Below are positions 13,483 to 22,457 of a DNA stretch of 64,000 nucleotides, in pieces. The notes under the pieces were generated by a model that made no database searches, was not told where the DNA came from, and saw only the letters and a list, made by a program, of their open reading frames with translations. Source of the stretch: Pseudomonadota bacterium. GTDB lineage: Bacteria; Pseudomonadota; Gammaproteobacteria; Burkholderiales; Casimicrobiaceae. The position numbers were made by a program, and so were the translations under genes. The stretch covers positions 26,767 to 90,766 of the forward strand of contig JAFEDG010000146.1 in the NCBI GenBank assembly GCA_018241745.1, written 5' to 3'. Positions within the stretch are counted from its first letter, which is position 1. The number at the start of each line of letters is the position of its first letter.

Positions 13483-13569
13483 CTCGCGCGGAAGCCGTCG
13501 CGCCGGCGCAGCGCCTCTGGAGCGCAAGCGAACTGCGAAGCGGAGCCGGCGTGACGGCTTTCGCGCGAG
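13483..13569 (-). repeat. Palindromic repeat element, copy 2, inverted
   Basis: The same 25-37-25 layout (arms 13483-13507 and 13545-13569, two mismatches), placed exactly 300 bp from copy 1 and in the opposite orientation. The reverse complement of its 37-bp core matches copy 1 at 35 positions. It lies 52 bp past the stop of the MscS gene, so the pair separates two convergent genes. Confidence 0.8.
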
Positions 13570-13621
13570 CCCCCGGTCGAAGCGCAGCCATGCGCCTCCG
13601 CGTGCGGCGTCGTCCGAGGTG

Positions 13622-15175
13622 TCAGTTGACGTCGAAGAACAACCGGATGCGCCGCACCAGCTCCGCCGCCTTCGTGTTGTTCTGCCGCGCGCGCGCTTCC
13701 GCTGACAGCGTCGCCAGCGTCTTGTCGTTCGCGGCCTGCCGCTCGGTGATGACGGCGGACAGCGCGTCGATCAGCGCCGGCCGCGCCTTCAGGATCGCGT
13801 CGAACCCGGGCTTGTCGAGGCGATAGCAGACGACGTCGCCTTCGGCCACGACGGTTGCCGTCCGTGGCTGCCCGGTGAGCACGCCCATCTCGCCGAAGTA
13901 GTCCGGTGCGGTCAGCGTCGCGAGACGGGGCCGCAGCTCGCTGTCCCCGGACGCGCCGAAAATGCCGACCTTGCCCTCGGCGAGCAGGTACAGGCAGTCC
14001 GCCACGTCGCCCTGGCGCGACAACGTGTCGCCGTTGACATAGCGGCACGTGACGAGCTCGGTCGCGAGCGCGCGCCGCTCCGGTCCCGTGAACGCGGAGA
14101 ACAGCGCGACGCGGCCCAGCACGCCTTCACGCATGTCGAGTTCCGCATCGCTGGGACCGCCGGCGCCCGAGTGTGGCCGCAGCAGCACGCGATGCGGGTA
14201 CGGGATCGCGAGGCCGTGGCGCTCGAGCGCCGCGTACACGTGGACGCGCACTTCGGAATCGGTGGCCATGTCGCGGCCGAGGTCCGTGAGCCAGTAAATG
14301 GCGCCGTACTGGATGCCGTTGTCGTCGAATCCCGTGCACACGACCTGCGGCGCGGGGTCGGTGGCCATGGCGGCGATCTCGCTGCGCATCAGGGCCTCGC
14401 GGACCAGCGCGATCACGCGCGACGGCGGCACGCTGAACACGACGGCAAACGGCACCGTGTGGCGGTGCGGGACGCGGAAGTCTCCGCGCCGCCCCAGCAC
14501 GTGCACGTGGTTGTTGACCAGCTTGGCGTTGGGGATGATCACCGTCTCGTTCGTCGTCGTCGCGATCGCGAGATAGCGCCAGCGGATGCCGACGATCTGC
14601 CCGGTGACGCCCTCGAAGCGGATCCAGTCGCCGATGCGGGCGGTATTGTCGAGCTGCAGCGCGATGCCGCCCCACAGGTTGCCGAGCGTTGCCTGCAGCG
14701 AGAACGCCAGCGCGGCGCCGATCACCGACGACGGCACGGCGATCGCCGTCAGGTCCACGCCCGACGCGTTGACGCGCACGAGCAGGTACACGATCAACGC
14801 CACCGTCAGCAGCAGATCCGTCAGGATGCGCGGCATCGCGAACCGCGCGAGCAGGCCCTGGAACAGGAACGTGAAGACGATGCGGATCAGCCCGAACGCG
14901 ACGATGAACAGCACGAGCTCGCGGATCGCCACGGCCAGCTTGCCGTCCGGGCGCGCGCTCGGGATCGCATAGATGATGAACGCCGCGATCAGTCCGACGA
15001 GCACGACCGCGAGCATCGCGACCATGCCGCGGCGCGTCTCGCGATGCCAGGCCATCATGATCGTCGCGAGGACCGCGCCGGCCACCGCGAACCACACGGC
15101 ATCGATGAAGGTGTTGACGGAGAGCATCGCGGTAGGGGCGGCCAGGACGGCGAGCGCGATCATAGCGCGGGCCAC
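13622..15175 (-). CDS. MscS-family channel with C-terminal cyclic nucleotide-binding domain
   Basis: Membrane protein of 517 residues that joins a mechanosensitive-channel module to a cNMP-binding domain. Five hydrophobic segments occupy roughly residues 10-165. The pore-lining/MscS signature follows (SLQATLGNLWGGIALQLD, then GDWIRFEGVTGQIVGIRWR). The C-terminal half (about 365-490) is a cNMP fold with QGDVADCLYLLAEGKVGIFG and YFGEMGVLTGQPRTATVVA, which resembles the phosphate-binding cassette. Ligand gating by a cyclic nucleotide is inferred. The start is GTG at 15175; an ATG at 15163 is also possible. It is divergent from the ThDP enzyme gene. Confidence 0.85.
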   Translation of the reverse strand: MARAMIALAVLAAPTAMLSVNTFIDAVWFAVAGAVLATIMMAWHRETRRGMVAMLAVVLVGLIAAFIIYAIPSARPDGKLAVAIRELVLFIVAFGLIRIVFTFLFQGLLARFAMPRILTDLLLTVALIVYLLVRVNASGVDLTAIAVPSSVIGAALAFSLQATLGNLWGGIALQLDNTARIGDWIRFEGVTGQIVGIRWRYLAIATTTNETVIIPNAKLVNNHVHVLGRRGDFRVPHRHTVPFAVVFSVPPSRVIALVREALMRSEIAAMATDPAPQVVCTGFDDNGIQYGAIYWLTDLGRDMATDSEVRVHVYAALERHGLAIPYPHRVLLRPHSGAGGPSDAELDMREGVLGRVALFSAFTGPERRALATELVTCRYVNGDTLSRQGDVADCLYLLAEGKVGIFGASGDSELRPRLATLTAPDYFGEMGVLTGQPRTATVVAEGDVVCYRLDKPGFDAILKARPALIDALSAVITERQAANDKTLATLSAEARARQNNTKAAELVRRIRLFFDVN

Positions 15176-15188
15176 GCGACGCGTCGCG

Positions 15189-15194
15189 TAGAAT
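15189..15194 (+). promoter_or_regulatory. -10-like TAGAAT of the ThDP enzyme gene
   Basis: TAGAAT followed by CGGCGC, 29 bp before the ATG at 15224, in the 48-bp gap between divergent genes. Confidence 0.4.
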
Positions 15195-15223
15195 CGGCGC
15201 CCTCGTCGTCAGCCCGCCCGACA

Positions 15224-16897
15224 ATGCCCGCGCGCACCGGCGGCCAGCTCCTGGTCGCGAGCCTCCTTGCCCAGCACGCGGACCTCGCGTTCGGCGTCCC
15301 CGGCGAAAGCTACCTGCCCGTCCTCGACGCGCTGCACGACGTGCGCGACCGCCTGCGCTTCGTCGTCTGCCGGCAGGAAGGCGGCGCGGCCTATATGGCG
15401 GAGGCGTATGGCAAGTTGACCGGGCGCCCGGGCATCGCGCTGGTGACGCGGGGCCCCGGCGCCACCAACGCGGCGATCGGCGTGCACATGGCGCAACAGG
15501 ATTCGACGCCGATGCTGCTGCTGATCGGCCAGGTCGGTCGCGACTTCCGCGGGCGCGAGGCGTTCCAGGAAGTCGACTACCGGCGGATGTTCGGCGGGAT
15601 CGCCAAGTGGGTCGACGAGATCGAATGCGCGGACCGCGTGCCGGAGATGGTCGCCCACGCCTATCACGTCGCGCTGGCGGGCCGTCCCGGACCCGTCGTG
15701 CTGGCGCTGCCCGAGGACATGCTGGGCGCGACAGCCGATTGCGCCGATCCGCCGTTCGTCGCGGCGCAACCGGTGGCCGCGGATGCGGCTTCGGTAGCCG
15801 TCATCGCGGCGCGCCTCGCGGGCGCGCAGAGACCCTTCGTCATCGTCGGCGGCAGCCGGTGGGACGCCGAGGCACGCGCGGCACTCGTGCAGTTCGCCGA
15901 GCACTGGCAACTGCCGGTGGGCTGCGCGTTTCGCAACCAGGACATCCTGGACAACCGGCATCCGCATTACGCCGGCGACGTCGGCATCGGCGTCAATCCT
16001 GCGCTGGCCGCGCGCATCCGCGACGCCGACGTGCTGCTGGTCATCGGCGAGCGACTCGGCGAAATGACGACGTCGGGCTACACGCTGCCCGCCGCGCCGT
16101 TGCCCGCGCAGGCGCTGTTGCACGTGCATCCGGGCGCCGACGAGCTCGGCCGCGTCTACCAGCCCGCATTGGCGCTGTGCGCGACGCCGGGCGCGTTCCT
16201 CGCGGCGATGGCAAGTCACGTGCCGCCGCCATCGCCGCCGTGGCGAGGCGCGGTCGACGAGGCACGTGCAGCCCTCGCCGCGTGGCGCGCACCGCGCGCG
16301 GTGCCGGGCGCCGTCGACCTGTGGCAAGTCGCGCTGTGGCTCGACGCGACGTTGCCCGACGATGCGATCGTCACCAATGGCGCCGGCAACTACGCGACGT
16401 GGATGCATCGCCTGTACCGGTACCGCGGCTGGCGCGGCCAGCTCGCCCCGTACGTCGGTGCGATGGGTTATGGCGTGCCGGCGGCTATCGCCGCCAAGCT
16501 CGTGCATCCCCGGCGCACCGTCGTTTCGTGGAATGGCGACGGCTGTTTCCTGATGAACGGCCAGGAACTCGCGACCGCAGCGCAGTACGGCGCGGCCGTG
16601 ATCTTCGTCGTCGTCGACAACGGCATGTACGGGACCATCCGCATGCACCAGGAACGTCACTACCCGGGCCGCGTCTCGGGCACGACGCTCGCCAACCCGG
16701 ATTTCGCGGCGCTGGCGCGGGCTTACGGGCTGCACGCGGAAACGGTCGTCGACACCGCCGGCTTCGCACCGGCGTTCACGCGGGCGCGCGCAAGCGGCGG
16801 CCCGGCGTTGCTGCACGTTAAAGTCGACCCGCAGGCGCTGACGATGAACGCATCGCTGGACGCGTTGCGCGCGCAGGGCGAGAAGGCCCGCGGCTAG
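15224..16897 (+). CDS. Thiamine diphosphate-binding enzyme, acetolactate-synthase-like
   Basis: Three-domain ThDP enzyme of 557 residues. The N-terminal pyrimidine-binding domain has GVPGESYLPVLDAL, the activating glutamate in CRQEGGAAYMAEAYG, and TRGPGATNAAIGVH. A central Rossmann-like domain (FVIVGGSRWDAEAR) follows. The C-terminal PP domain carries the ThDP motif from GDGCFLMNGQELATA to DNGMYGTIRMHQ. It resembles the acetolactate synthase / benzoylformate decarboxylase / sulfoacetaldehyde acetyltransferase superfamily. No small regulatory subunit gene is adjacent, so a biosynthetic IlvB role is unlikely. The exact substrate cannot be assigned. Its stop overlaps the convergent DUF6065-like gene by 4 bp (CTAG). 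Confidence 0.85.
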   Translation: MPARTGGQLLVASLLAQHADLAFGVPGESYLPVLDALHDVRDRLRFVVCRQEGGAAYMAEAYGKLTGRPGIALVTRGPGATNAAIGVHMAQQDSTPMLLLIGQVGRDFRGREAFQEVDYRRMFGGIAKWVDEIECADRVPEMVAHAYHVALAGRPGPVVLALPEDMLGATADCADPPFVAAQPVAADAASVAVIAARLAGAQRPFVIVGGSRWDAEARAALVQFAEHWQLPVGCAFRNQDILDNRHPHYAGDVGIGVNPALAARIRDADVLLVIGERLGEMTTSGYTLPAAPLPAQALLHVHPGADELGRVYQPALALCATPGAFLAAMASHVPPPSPPWRGAVDEARAALAAWRAPRAVPGAVDLWQVALWLDATLPDDAIVTNGAGNYATWMHRLYRYRGWRGQLAPYVGAMGYGVPAAIAAKLVHPRRTVVSWNGDGCFLMNGQELATAAQYGAAVIFVVVDNGMYGTIRMHQERHYPGRVSGTTLANPDFAALARAYGLHAETVVDTAGFAPAFTRARASGGPALLHVKVDPQALTMNASLDALRAQGEKARG

Positions 16898-17655
16898 CGC
16901 GTGTCGCCGTCCTTGCGGCCGGGGCGCAGGTCCTTCGGCACCGCAGGCTTGATCCGCGTCTCGTGGCCTTCGATCGGCGTGCCGTCGGGCATGCGCCCGA
17001 CGAAGTAATCGCGCAGCCACGCATCCTTCAACGGCCGCGGGTTGGCGGCGAGCTCACGCATCAGTGCGGCGCGGCGAGCCTGCCATTCGTGCAGCGCTGC
17101 GGCGACGTCCGGATGCTCGTCGAGCGCGACGATCTCGGGCTCGACCGACGACACGACGCCGCGCGGCACCGGGAACAACGCGCAGAGGGGCTCGCCGGCC
17201 TCGAAGCGCACGCGCCCGGGCCGCGTCATCTGCCAGTTCATCGAGAACGGAAACGGCAGCCAGTCCGCCTCGATGATGCCGGCGAGCGGCGCGATGCCGT
17301 CCTTCGGCGCGTTGAGCGGGCCGCTCGCGAACAGGTTCCAGCCCGGTTCGGTGCGGAACAGGTAGCCCGGCTGCAGCGTGATGATGCCTTGGCCGAAGTG
17401 CGACGACGCGAGCTGCGGCGGCACCGGGCGGCCGTGGTCGTCGGCGAGCACGAGGTTGCGGGGATGCGCTTCGCCGTTCCACGTCGCGGTGAAGGCGATC
17501 GGCGCAAGCACCTCCCAGCCGTGCGCATTGGCGATCACGAGCGGCAGACAGCGGTACGCATGCCGGTCCGGCGTGGCGTCCATCCACGCGCGCGTCGCCG
17601 GCGCCGGTCGCAGTTCCGGCACGTCCGCGTAGACGGCGTAGCACGTCAGCTTCAC
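16894..17655 (-). CDS. Conserved protein, DUF6065-like
   Basis: Soluble 253-residue protein without signal peptide or membrane segment. It starts with GTG at 17655 (MKLTCYAVYADVPELRPAP). Aromatic-rich stretches (GYLFRTEPGWNLFASGPLN, then WLPFPFSMNWQMTRPG) and a GEPLCALFPVPRG segment resemble the DUF6065 family as I remember it. No catalytic motif is recognised. It starts 15 bp after emrB ends and reads in the same direction, so it is probably the last gene of the efflux operon. Function is unknown. Confidence 0.7.
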   Translation of the reverse strand: MKLTCYAVYADVPELRPAPATRAWMDATPDRHAYRCLPLVIANAHGWEVLAPIAFTATWNGEAHPRNLVLADDHGRPVPPQLASSHFGQGIITLQPGYLFRTEPGWNLFASGPLNAPKDGIAPLAGIIEADWLPFPFSMNWQMTRPGRVRFEAGEPLCALFPVPRGVVSSVEPEIVALDEHPDVAAALHEWQARRAALMRELAANPRPLKDAWLRDYFVGRMPDGTPIEGHETRIKPAVPKDLRPGRKDGDTR

Positions 17656-17670
17656 GTCACGCCATTGGGG

Positions 17671-19308
17671 TCAGTGCGCGGCGGATGCGGCGGCCCCGGC
17701 GTCGCCACCCGCGCTGGCGCGCGGCGGGCGCGCGAGCCAGACGACGCCGATCAGCGCGAGGAAGATCACGGCCGAGACCAGGAAGATGTCGTCCGCGGAC
17801 ATCATGAACGCCTGCTGGTCGATGATCCGGTTGAGGCTGCCGAGGCTCTGCTCATGCGTGAGCCCGCCCGACGCGAGGTTGCCGAGCGCGGCGTTCGCGT
17901 TGTGGCTGTACGCCGTGATGTTCTCGGTCAGCTGCGCATGGTGCAGCGTCGCGCGACGATCCCAGAACGTCGTGGCGATCGACGTACCGAACGACCCCGC
18001 CGTGATCCGCGTGAAGTTGAACACCCCGGAGGCCGACGGGATCCTGTCCGGCGCAATGCCGGTCAGCGACAGCGTCACGAGCGGGATGAAGAACATGGCC
18101 ATCGCCGCGCCCTGGATCACCGTCGGCAGCAGCAGCGTGAACGTGTCCGCGTTCGTGTTGAACTTCGAGCGCATGTACAGCACCAGTGCCAGCACCAGGA
18201 ACGAGCCCGTCGCGAAGTAGCGGGGATCCACCTTGTGCAGCGTGCGCCCGATGACCGGCGACAGGATGATCGCCAGCACGCCCACCGGCGCGAGGATGAG
18301 CCCCGCGTCCGTCGCCGTGTAACCCATGTATTGCTGCAGCCACAGCGGCAGCAGCACGACGTTGCCGAAGAACGTGCCGTAGCCGAGCGACATCGCGATC
18401 GTGCTCGTCCAGAAGTTGCGCCGCTGGAACAGGCGCAGGTCGACGACCGGATGGTCGTCGGTCAGTTCCCAGATGACGAACAGCGTGAAGCCGACGACGG
18501 CGACCAGCGCCAGCACCACGATCTGCGTCGAGCTGAACCACGCGGCGTCCTTGCCGGTGTCGAGCATCACCTGCAGCGCGCCGACCCACACCACCAGCAA
18601 CGCGAGGCCCACGGTGTCGATCGGCAGCTTGCGCGTCGCCGACTCGCGGCTGCGGTAGATCATCCATGTGACGAACGCGGCCATCAGGCCGATCGGCACG
18701 TTGATGTAGAAAATCCACGGCCACGCGATGTTGTCGGTGATCCAGCCGCCGAGCAGCGGGCCGACGACCGGTGCGACGAGCGTCGTCATGGCCCACAGCG
18801 CCAGCGCGGTTCCCGCCTTGGCCTTGGGGTAGCTCGACAGCAGCAGCGCTTGCGACAGCGGGATCATCGGGCCTGCGACGGCGCCCTGGATCACGCGGAA
18901 GAAGATCAGCATCTCGATCGACGGCGCGAGGCCGCACAGCAGCGAAGCGAGCACGAACAGCAGCACGGACCACGTGAACAGCCGCACCTGCCCGTAGCGC
19001 TGCGTGAGCCAGCCGGTCAGCGGCAGCGAGATCGCATTGGCGACGCCGAACGACGTGATGACCCACGTGCCCTGGTCGGGGGACACGCCGAGGTCGCCTG
19101 AGATCGCCGGGATCGAGACGTTCGCGATGGACGTGTCGAGCACATTCATGAACGTGGCGAGCGACAGCGCGAGCGTGCCGAGCACGAGCGCGCTGCCGGT
19201 CAGGGGCGCAGGTGCCGCGGCAGGGGCCGCCGCCCCGCCGGGAGCCGGCCGTGCGCCGCGCTGCGCGGCTGCGTCGGCGTCGCCTGCGGTTGCCGTTGCG
19301 TTGGCCAT
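17671..19308 (-). CDS. emrB: EmrB/QacA-type DHA2 family MFS efflux transporter
   Basis: Proton-driven drug exporter of 545 residues with about 14 membrane segments. The motif LDTSIANVSIPAISGDLG in TM1 and WLTQRYGQVRLF after TM2 (motif A) mark the DHA2 group. VAPVVGPLLGGWI is motif C of antiporters. The N-terminal 40 residues are an Ala/Pro-rich tail. It lies directly after the HlyD-type adaptor gene (20 bp). With the upstream outer-membrane factor it would form a tripartite EmrAB-TolC-like pump. Substrates are unknown. Confidence 0.9.
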   Translation of the reverse strand: MANATATAGDADAAAQRGARPAPGGAAAPAAAPAPLTGSALVLGTLALSLATFMNVLDTSIANVSIPAISGDLGVSPDQGTWVITSFGVANAISLPLTGWLTQRYGQVRLFTWSVLLFVLASLLCGLAPSIEMLIFFRVIQGAVAGPMIPLSQALLLSSYPKAKAGTALALWAMTTLVAPVVGPLLGGWITDNIAWPWIFYINVPIGLMAAFVTWMIYRSRESATRKLPIDTVGLALLVVWVGALQVMLDTGKDAAWFSSTQIVVLALVAVVGFTLFVIWELTDDHPVVDLRLFQRRNFWTSTIAMSLGYGTFFGNVVLLPLWLQQYMGYTATDAGLILAPVGVLAIILSPVIGRTLHKVDPRYFATGSFLVLALVLYMRSKFNTNADTFTLLLPTVIQGAAMAMFFIPLVTLSLTGIAPDRIPSASGVFNFTRITAGSFGTSIATTFWDRRATLHHAQLTENITAYSHNANAALGNLASGGLTHEQSLGSLNRIIDQQAFMMSADDIFLVSAVIFLALIGVVWLARPPRASAGGDAGAAASAAH

Positions 19309-19328
19309 CGCGAAAAGGCGCGTCGACG

Positions 19329-20615
19329 CTACAGCGCGCTGGCGCGCGCGGCGACAGGCTTCGGGCCGCCCTGCGCCAATGCCTCGGCCGCCGGGCGCTT
19401 GGTCGCGACATTGGTGGACAGCGGGGCCGGCATCGCGCCGCCACGGCCATCATTGGCCGCGATGATGGCGTCCACGCGCGCGTCGGCGGCCTTGTCCGTC
19501 TGGTCGAACACCGTGGTCGCGTGCCCGATGTCGACGGCGGCCGTCTTCGGCAGGCGTGCACCGTCGCGATCGCTCGTGTCGACCTCCGCCTGCATCGACA
19601 GGCCGACCTGCAGCGGATGCGCGTCGAGTTCCTTCGGATCGAGCGTCACGCGCACCGGCACCCGCTGGACGATCTTGATCCAGTTGCCCGTCGCGTTCTG
19701 CGCAGGCAGCAGCGAGAATGCGGCGCCCGTGCCGGCCCCGAAGCCCTGGACACGGCCGTGGTACACGACCTTGCTGCCGTACAGGTCCGCCGTCAGCGTC
19801 ACCGGCTGGCCAACACGCATGCCGGCAAGCTGCGGCTCCTTGAAGTTCGCATCCACCCATACCTGGTCGAGCGGCACGATGGCCATCAGCGGCGCCCCCG
19901 GGCTCACGCGCTGCCCGAGCTGAACCGCGCGCTTGGCCACGTAGCCTGACACCGGCGCCGGCAGCGTCGTCCGCGCGAACTCGAGATAGGCCTCGCGCAC
20001 CTTGGCGGCGGCATTCATCACGTCCGGGTGCGTGGCGACGGTCGTGCGGTCGATCCGCGCGCGCTGCGCCGTCAGCTCCTGTTGCGCGGCAAGCAGTGCC
20101 GAACGCGCGGTGCTGACGGCGTCGCGCGCATGCTGCAGCTCCTCGCCAGAGACGGCGCCGGACTGCGCGAGGCGCTCGCGACGTGCAAGGTCCTCGTTGG
20201 CGCGCGACAGGTCCGCCTCGCGGACGGCGACGCTCGCCTGCAACTGGCCCGACGTCGCGAACTGCGTGCGTACTTCACGCACCGTCTTCGCGAGCTGCGC
20301 CTCGGCCTGGTCGAGCGCGACGCGCGCGTCCGCCTGGTCGAGCTGCACCAGCGGCTGTCCCGCGTGCACGAACTGCGTGTCCTCGGCGCCGATCGCGACG
20401 ACCGTGCCGGAAATCTGCGGCGTGATCTGCACGACGTTGCTGTTGACGTAGGCGTCGTCGGTCTTCTGCAGGAAGCGTTGCGTCGTCCACCACCATGCGC
20501 CGAACACCGCCCCCGCCAGCACGAAGGCGGTCAGCGCGATCGTCAGCCAGCGCTTGCGCGCCGCCGTCGCGCGCCGGGGGGTAGCCGCAGGGGTCGTCGT
20601 TGCCTCGGTGCTCAT
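19329..20615 (-). CDS. emrA: EmrA-type membrane fusion protein (HlyD family)
   Basis: Periplasmic adaptor of 428 residues. One N-terminal membrane anchor (about 23-45) is followed by a lipoyl/barrel-sandwich half (KTDDAYVNSNVVQITPQISG, then AGQPLVQLDQ). A long coiled hairpin follows (about 100-210), then the second lipoyl half (TTLPAPVSGYVAKRAVQLGQ) and the beta-barrel (VWVDANFKEPQLAGMRVGQP). The C-terminal 70 residues are low-complexity Ala-rich. An AAGGAAC ribosome site supports the ATG at 20615. It connects the MFS pump to the outer-membrane factor. Confidence 0.9.
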   Translation of the reverse strand: MSTEATTTPAATPRRATAARKRWLTIALTAFVLAGAVFGAWWWTTQRFLQKTDDAYVNSNVVQITPQISGTVVAIGAEDTQFVHAGQPLVQLDQADARVALDQAEAQLAKTVREVRTQFATSGQLQASVAVREADLSRANEDLARRERLAQSGAVSGEELQHARDAVSTARSALLAAQQELTAQRARIDRTTVATHPDVMNAAAKVREAYLEFARTTLPAPVSGYVAKRAVQLGQRVSPGAPLMAIVPLDQVWVDANFKEPQLAGMRVGQPVTLTADLYGSKVVYHGRVQGFGAGTGAAFSLLPAQNATGNWIKIVQRVPVRVTLDPKELDAHPLQVGLSMQAEVDTSDRDGARLPKTAAVDIGHATTVFDQTDKAADARVDAIIAANDGRGGAMPAPLSTNVATKRPAAEALAQGGPKPVAARASAL

Positions 20616-20673
20616 GTTCCGTTCCTTGTGCGCGCCGCCACACGCGGCCGCCGCGCAGCGTGTGCCGCGTTCG

Positions 20674-20931
20674 TCAATTGATGAAGCTCACCAGCGCACT
20701 GGCCGCGGCACTGGCCGCCGTATAGCCGGGGTCGCTCGGCGGCGCCTCGACCAGCATCCAGCGCTGGCCGTAAGCCATCACCGCGAGCGCCAGCACGGCC
20801 ATCACGGCCAGCACCCCGTTGCGCCGGCGCCGACGCGCGGCGCGCCGCGCGGGACAGCCATGCGTGCCCTTGCCCTTCACTGCATTCCTGAATGTCATGT
20901 CCATCGTCGTGTCCCGGACGCACGTCGCCAT
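20674..20931 (-). CDS. Small single-pass membrane protein in the efflux operon
   Basis: 85-residue frame starting 10 bp after the outer-membrane-factor stop and ending 58 bp before emrA, on the same strand. A basic N-terminus (ARRAARRRRRNG) is followed by one hydrophobic segment (VLAVMAVLALAVMAYG) and a short exported tail. This suggests an inner-membrane protein with a periplasmic C-terminus. No family is recognised. The ATG at 20931 is used; an ATG at 20901 would give 75 residues. An overlapping alternative frame exists, so this is a moderate call based on placement and topology. Confidence 0.45.
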   Translation of the reverse strand: MATCVRDTTMDMTFRNAVKGKGTHGCPARRAARRRRRNGVLAVMAVLALAVMAYGQRWMLVEAPPSDPGYTAASAAASALVSFIN

Positions 20932-20940
20932 GCGTCCCGT

Positions 20941-22422
20941 TCAGTGCGCAGCCGCCGCAGCGACCGCCACGTTGCCTCCGTCATACCCACCGCCCAGCGC
21001 CCGCACGAGATCGATCGACAGCGAGCGCTGCCGCGCGCGCAGGTCGACGTCCAGTGCTTCCTGTACGAGGAGCGGTTGTTCTGCCGACAGCACCTGCAGG
21101 TAATTGCCGAGCCCTTCGCGATAGCGCAACAGCGCGAGGTCGTAGGCCTTCTGTGCCGTCGCGATCGCGAGCTTCTGCTCGCGGCGCTGCGCGTCGACGC
21201 TGCGGAACGCGGCGAGGTCCTGCGCGACGTCGCGCAACGCGTCCGCGAGCGCCTGGTTGTAGGCGTCGACGGCCAGGTCGTAATCGGCGTCCTTGCCTGC
21301 GAGGTTGGCGCGCAGCCGGCCCGCGTCGAAGATCGGCAGCGTGAACGCCGGGCCCGCCCCATACATCCGGTTGGCCGTGTTGAAGAACCCGGTGCCCAGG
21401 CTCTGCAGGCCGATGAATGCCGCCAGGTTGATGTTCGGATAGAACTCCGCGTGGGCGGCGTCGATGTCCTTCGCCGCGGCCTCGATCCGCGCCTTCTGCG
21501 CGACGATGTCCGGGCGCCGCGCGAGCAGCTCGGCGGGAAGGTGTGACGGCAACGCGGCCACCGGCGGCGCCGCGAGGCGGGGTCGCGCGAGCGCCAGCCC
21601 GCGGTCCGGGCCAGCCCCGACGAGCGCGGCCAACGCGTATTGCGCATGCTCGATCGCCTCGTCGAGCTGCGCGATCCGTTCGCGCGTCGCGGGGACCGCG
21701 CCTTCGGCCTGCTTGAGCTCGAGCTGCGAGTCGATGCCGGCCGCGTTGCGGTCGCGGGTCAGGCTGAAGATGTGCTCGCGTTCCGCCAGCGTGCGCTCCT
21801 CGATGTCGCGCTGCTCGTACGCGCGTTGCAGCTCCGCGTACGTGCCTGCGATGGACGCCGTCAGCGCGAGGCGCGCCGCATACGCGTCGACGCGGGCCGC
21901 CGTCACCTGCCCGGCGGCGCTTTCGTAGCGCGCACGGTGCTTGCCCCAGAAGTCGATTTCCCAGTCGAGCGTCATCTCCAGCGTGCTGAACGACCCCACG
22001 TGCCCGGCGAACGGCGGCGGGTAGATGCCGTGCTCGGAGAAATGCTGGCGCGTATAGCTGCCATCGGCACCGACGCTCGGGTAGAGCCCGGCGCGCGCGC
22101 CGGAAGCGGCGGCCAGCGCCTTGCGCGTACGTGCCTCGGCCGCGGCCAGCGTCGGGCTGCCGGCGAGCGCTTCGTCGATCAATGCGTCGAGTTGCGGGTC
22201 CTGGTACGCCTTCCACCAGTCGGCCGCCGGACCTTGCGCCGTCAGCGGTGCCAGCGCGAGCGTCCGTTCGGCCGCCAACGTCGCCGGGTCTCGCGGGCTG
22301 GCCGTCGTGTCGAGCCCGCTGCTGCTCGCGCACGCGGCCAGCACCAGGGCCGCAAGCGAGGCGGCGACCGTTGTCCTCGGTTGCGCCAGGCGGTCGAAAC
22401 GGTATCGGAAAGCGGATGACAT
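20941..22422 (-). CDS. NodT-family outer membrane factor lipoprotein
   Basis: TolC-like outer-membrane channel of 493 residues for the EmrAB pump. The N-terminal signal has a lipobox (LAALVLAACASS), so it should be lipidated. Two OEP repeats follow: WWKAYQDPQLDALIDEALAG opens the first, and DIVAQKARIEAAAKDIDAAH with FYPNINLAAFIGLQ lies in the second. ALRDVAQDLAAFRSVDAQ is in the C-terminal helical part. It is encoded first after marR (35 bp) and before the small membrane gene and emrA. Confidence 0.9.
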   Translation of the reverse strand: MSSAFRYRFDRLAQPRTTVAASLAALVLAACASSSGLDTTASPRDPATLAAERTLALAPLTAQGPAADWWKAYQDPQLDALIDEALAGSPTLAAAEARTRKALAAASGARAGLYPSVGADGSYTRQHFSEHGIYPPPFAGHVGSFSTLEMTLDWEIDFWGKHRARYESAAGQVTAARVDAYAARLALTASIAGTYAELQRAYEQRDIEERTLAEREHIFSLTRDRNAAGIDSQLELKQAEGAVPATRERIAQLDEAIEHAQYALAALVGAGPDRGLALARPRLAAPPVAALPSHLPAELLARRPDIVAQKARIEAAAKDIDAAHAEFYPNINLAAFIGLQSLGTGFFNTANRMYGAGPAFTLPIFDAGRLRANLAGKDADYDLAVDAYNQALADALRDVAQDLAAFRSVDAQRREQKLAIATAQKAYDLALLRYREGLGNYLQVLSAEQPLLVQEALDVDLRARQRSLSIDLVRALGGGYDGGNVAVAAAAAH

Positions 22423-22457
22423 GGGATCGGTGGCCCGCGCGGCGCGCGGGCGATAGG

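Noticed and set aside
14171..15223. Upstream extension of the ThDP enzyme frame by about 350 codons
   Set aside because: The extension lies antisense to the MscS gene and has low-complexity composition; the conserved enzyme starts at 15224.
20612..20923. Alternative 103-codon minus-strand frame overlapping the small membrane ORF
   Set aside because: Polar, Arg/Ala/Gly-rich, no membrane segment, and it overlaps the emrA start; the 85-residue frame is more protein-like.
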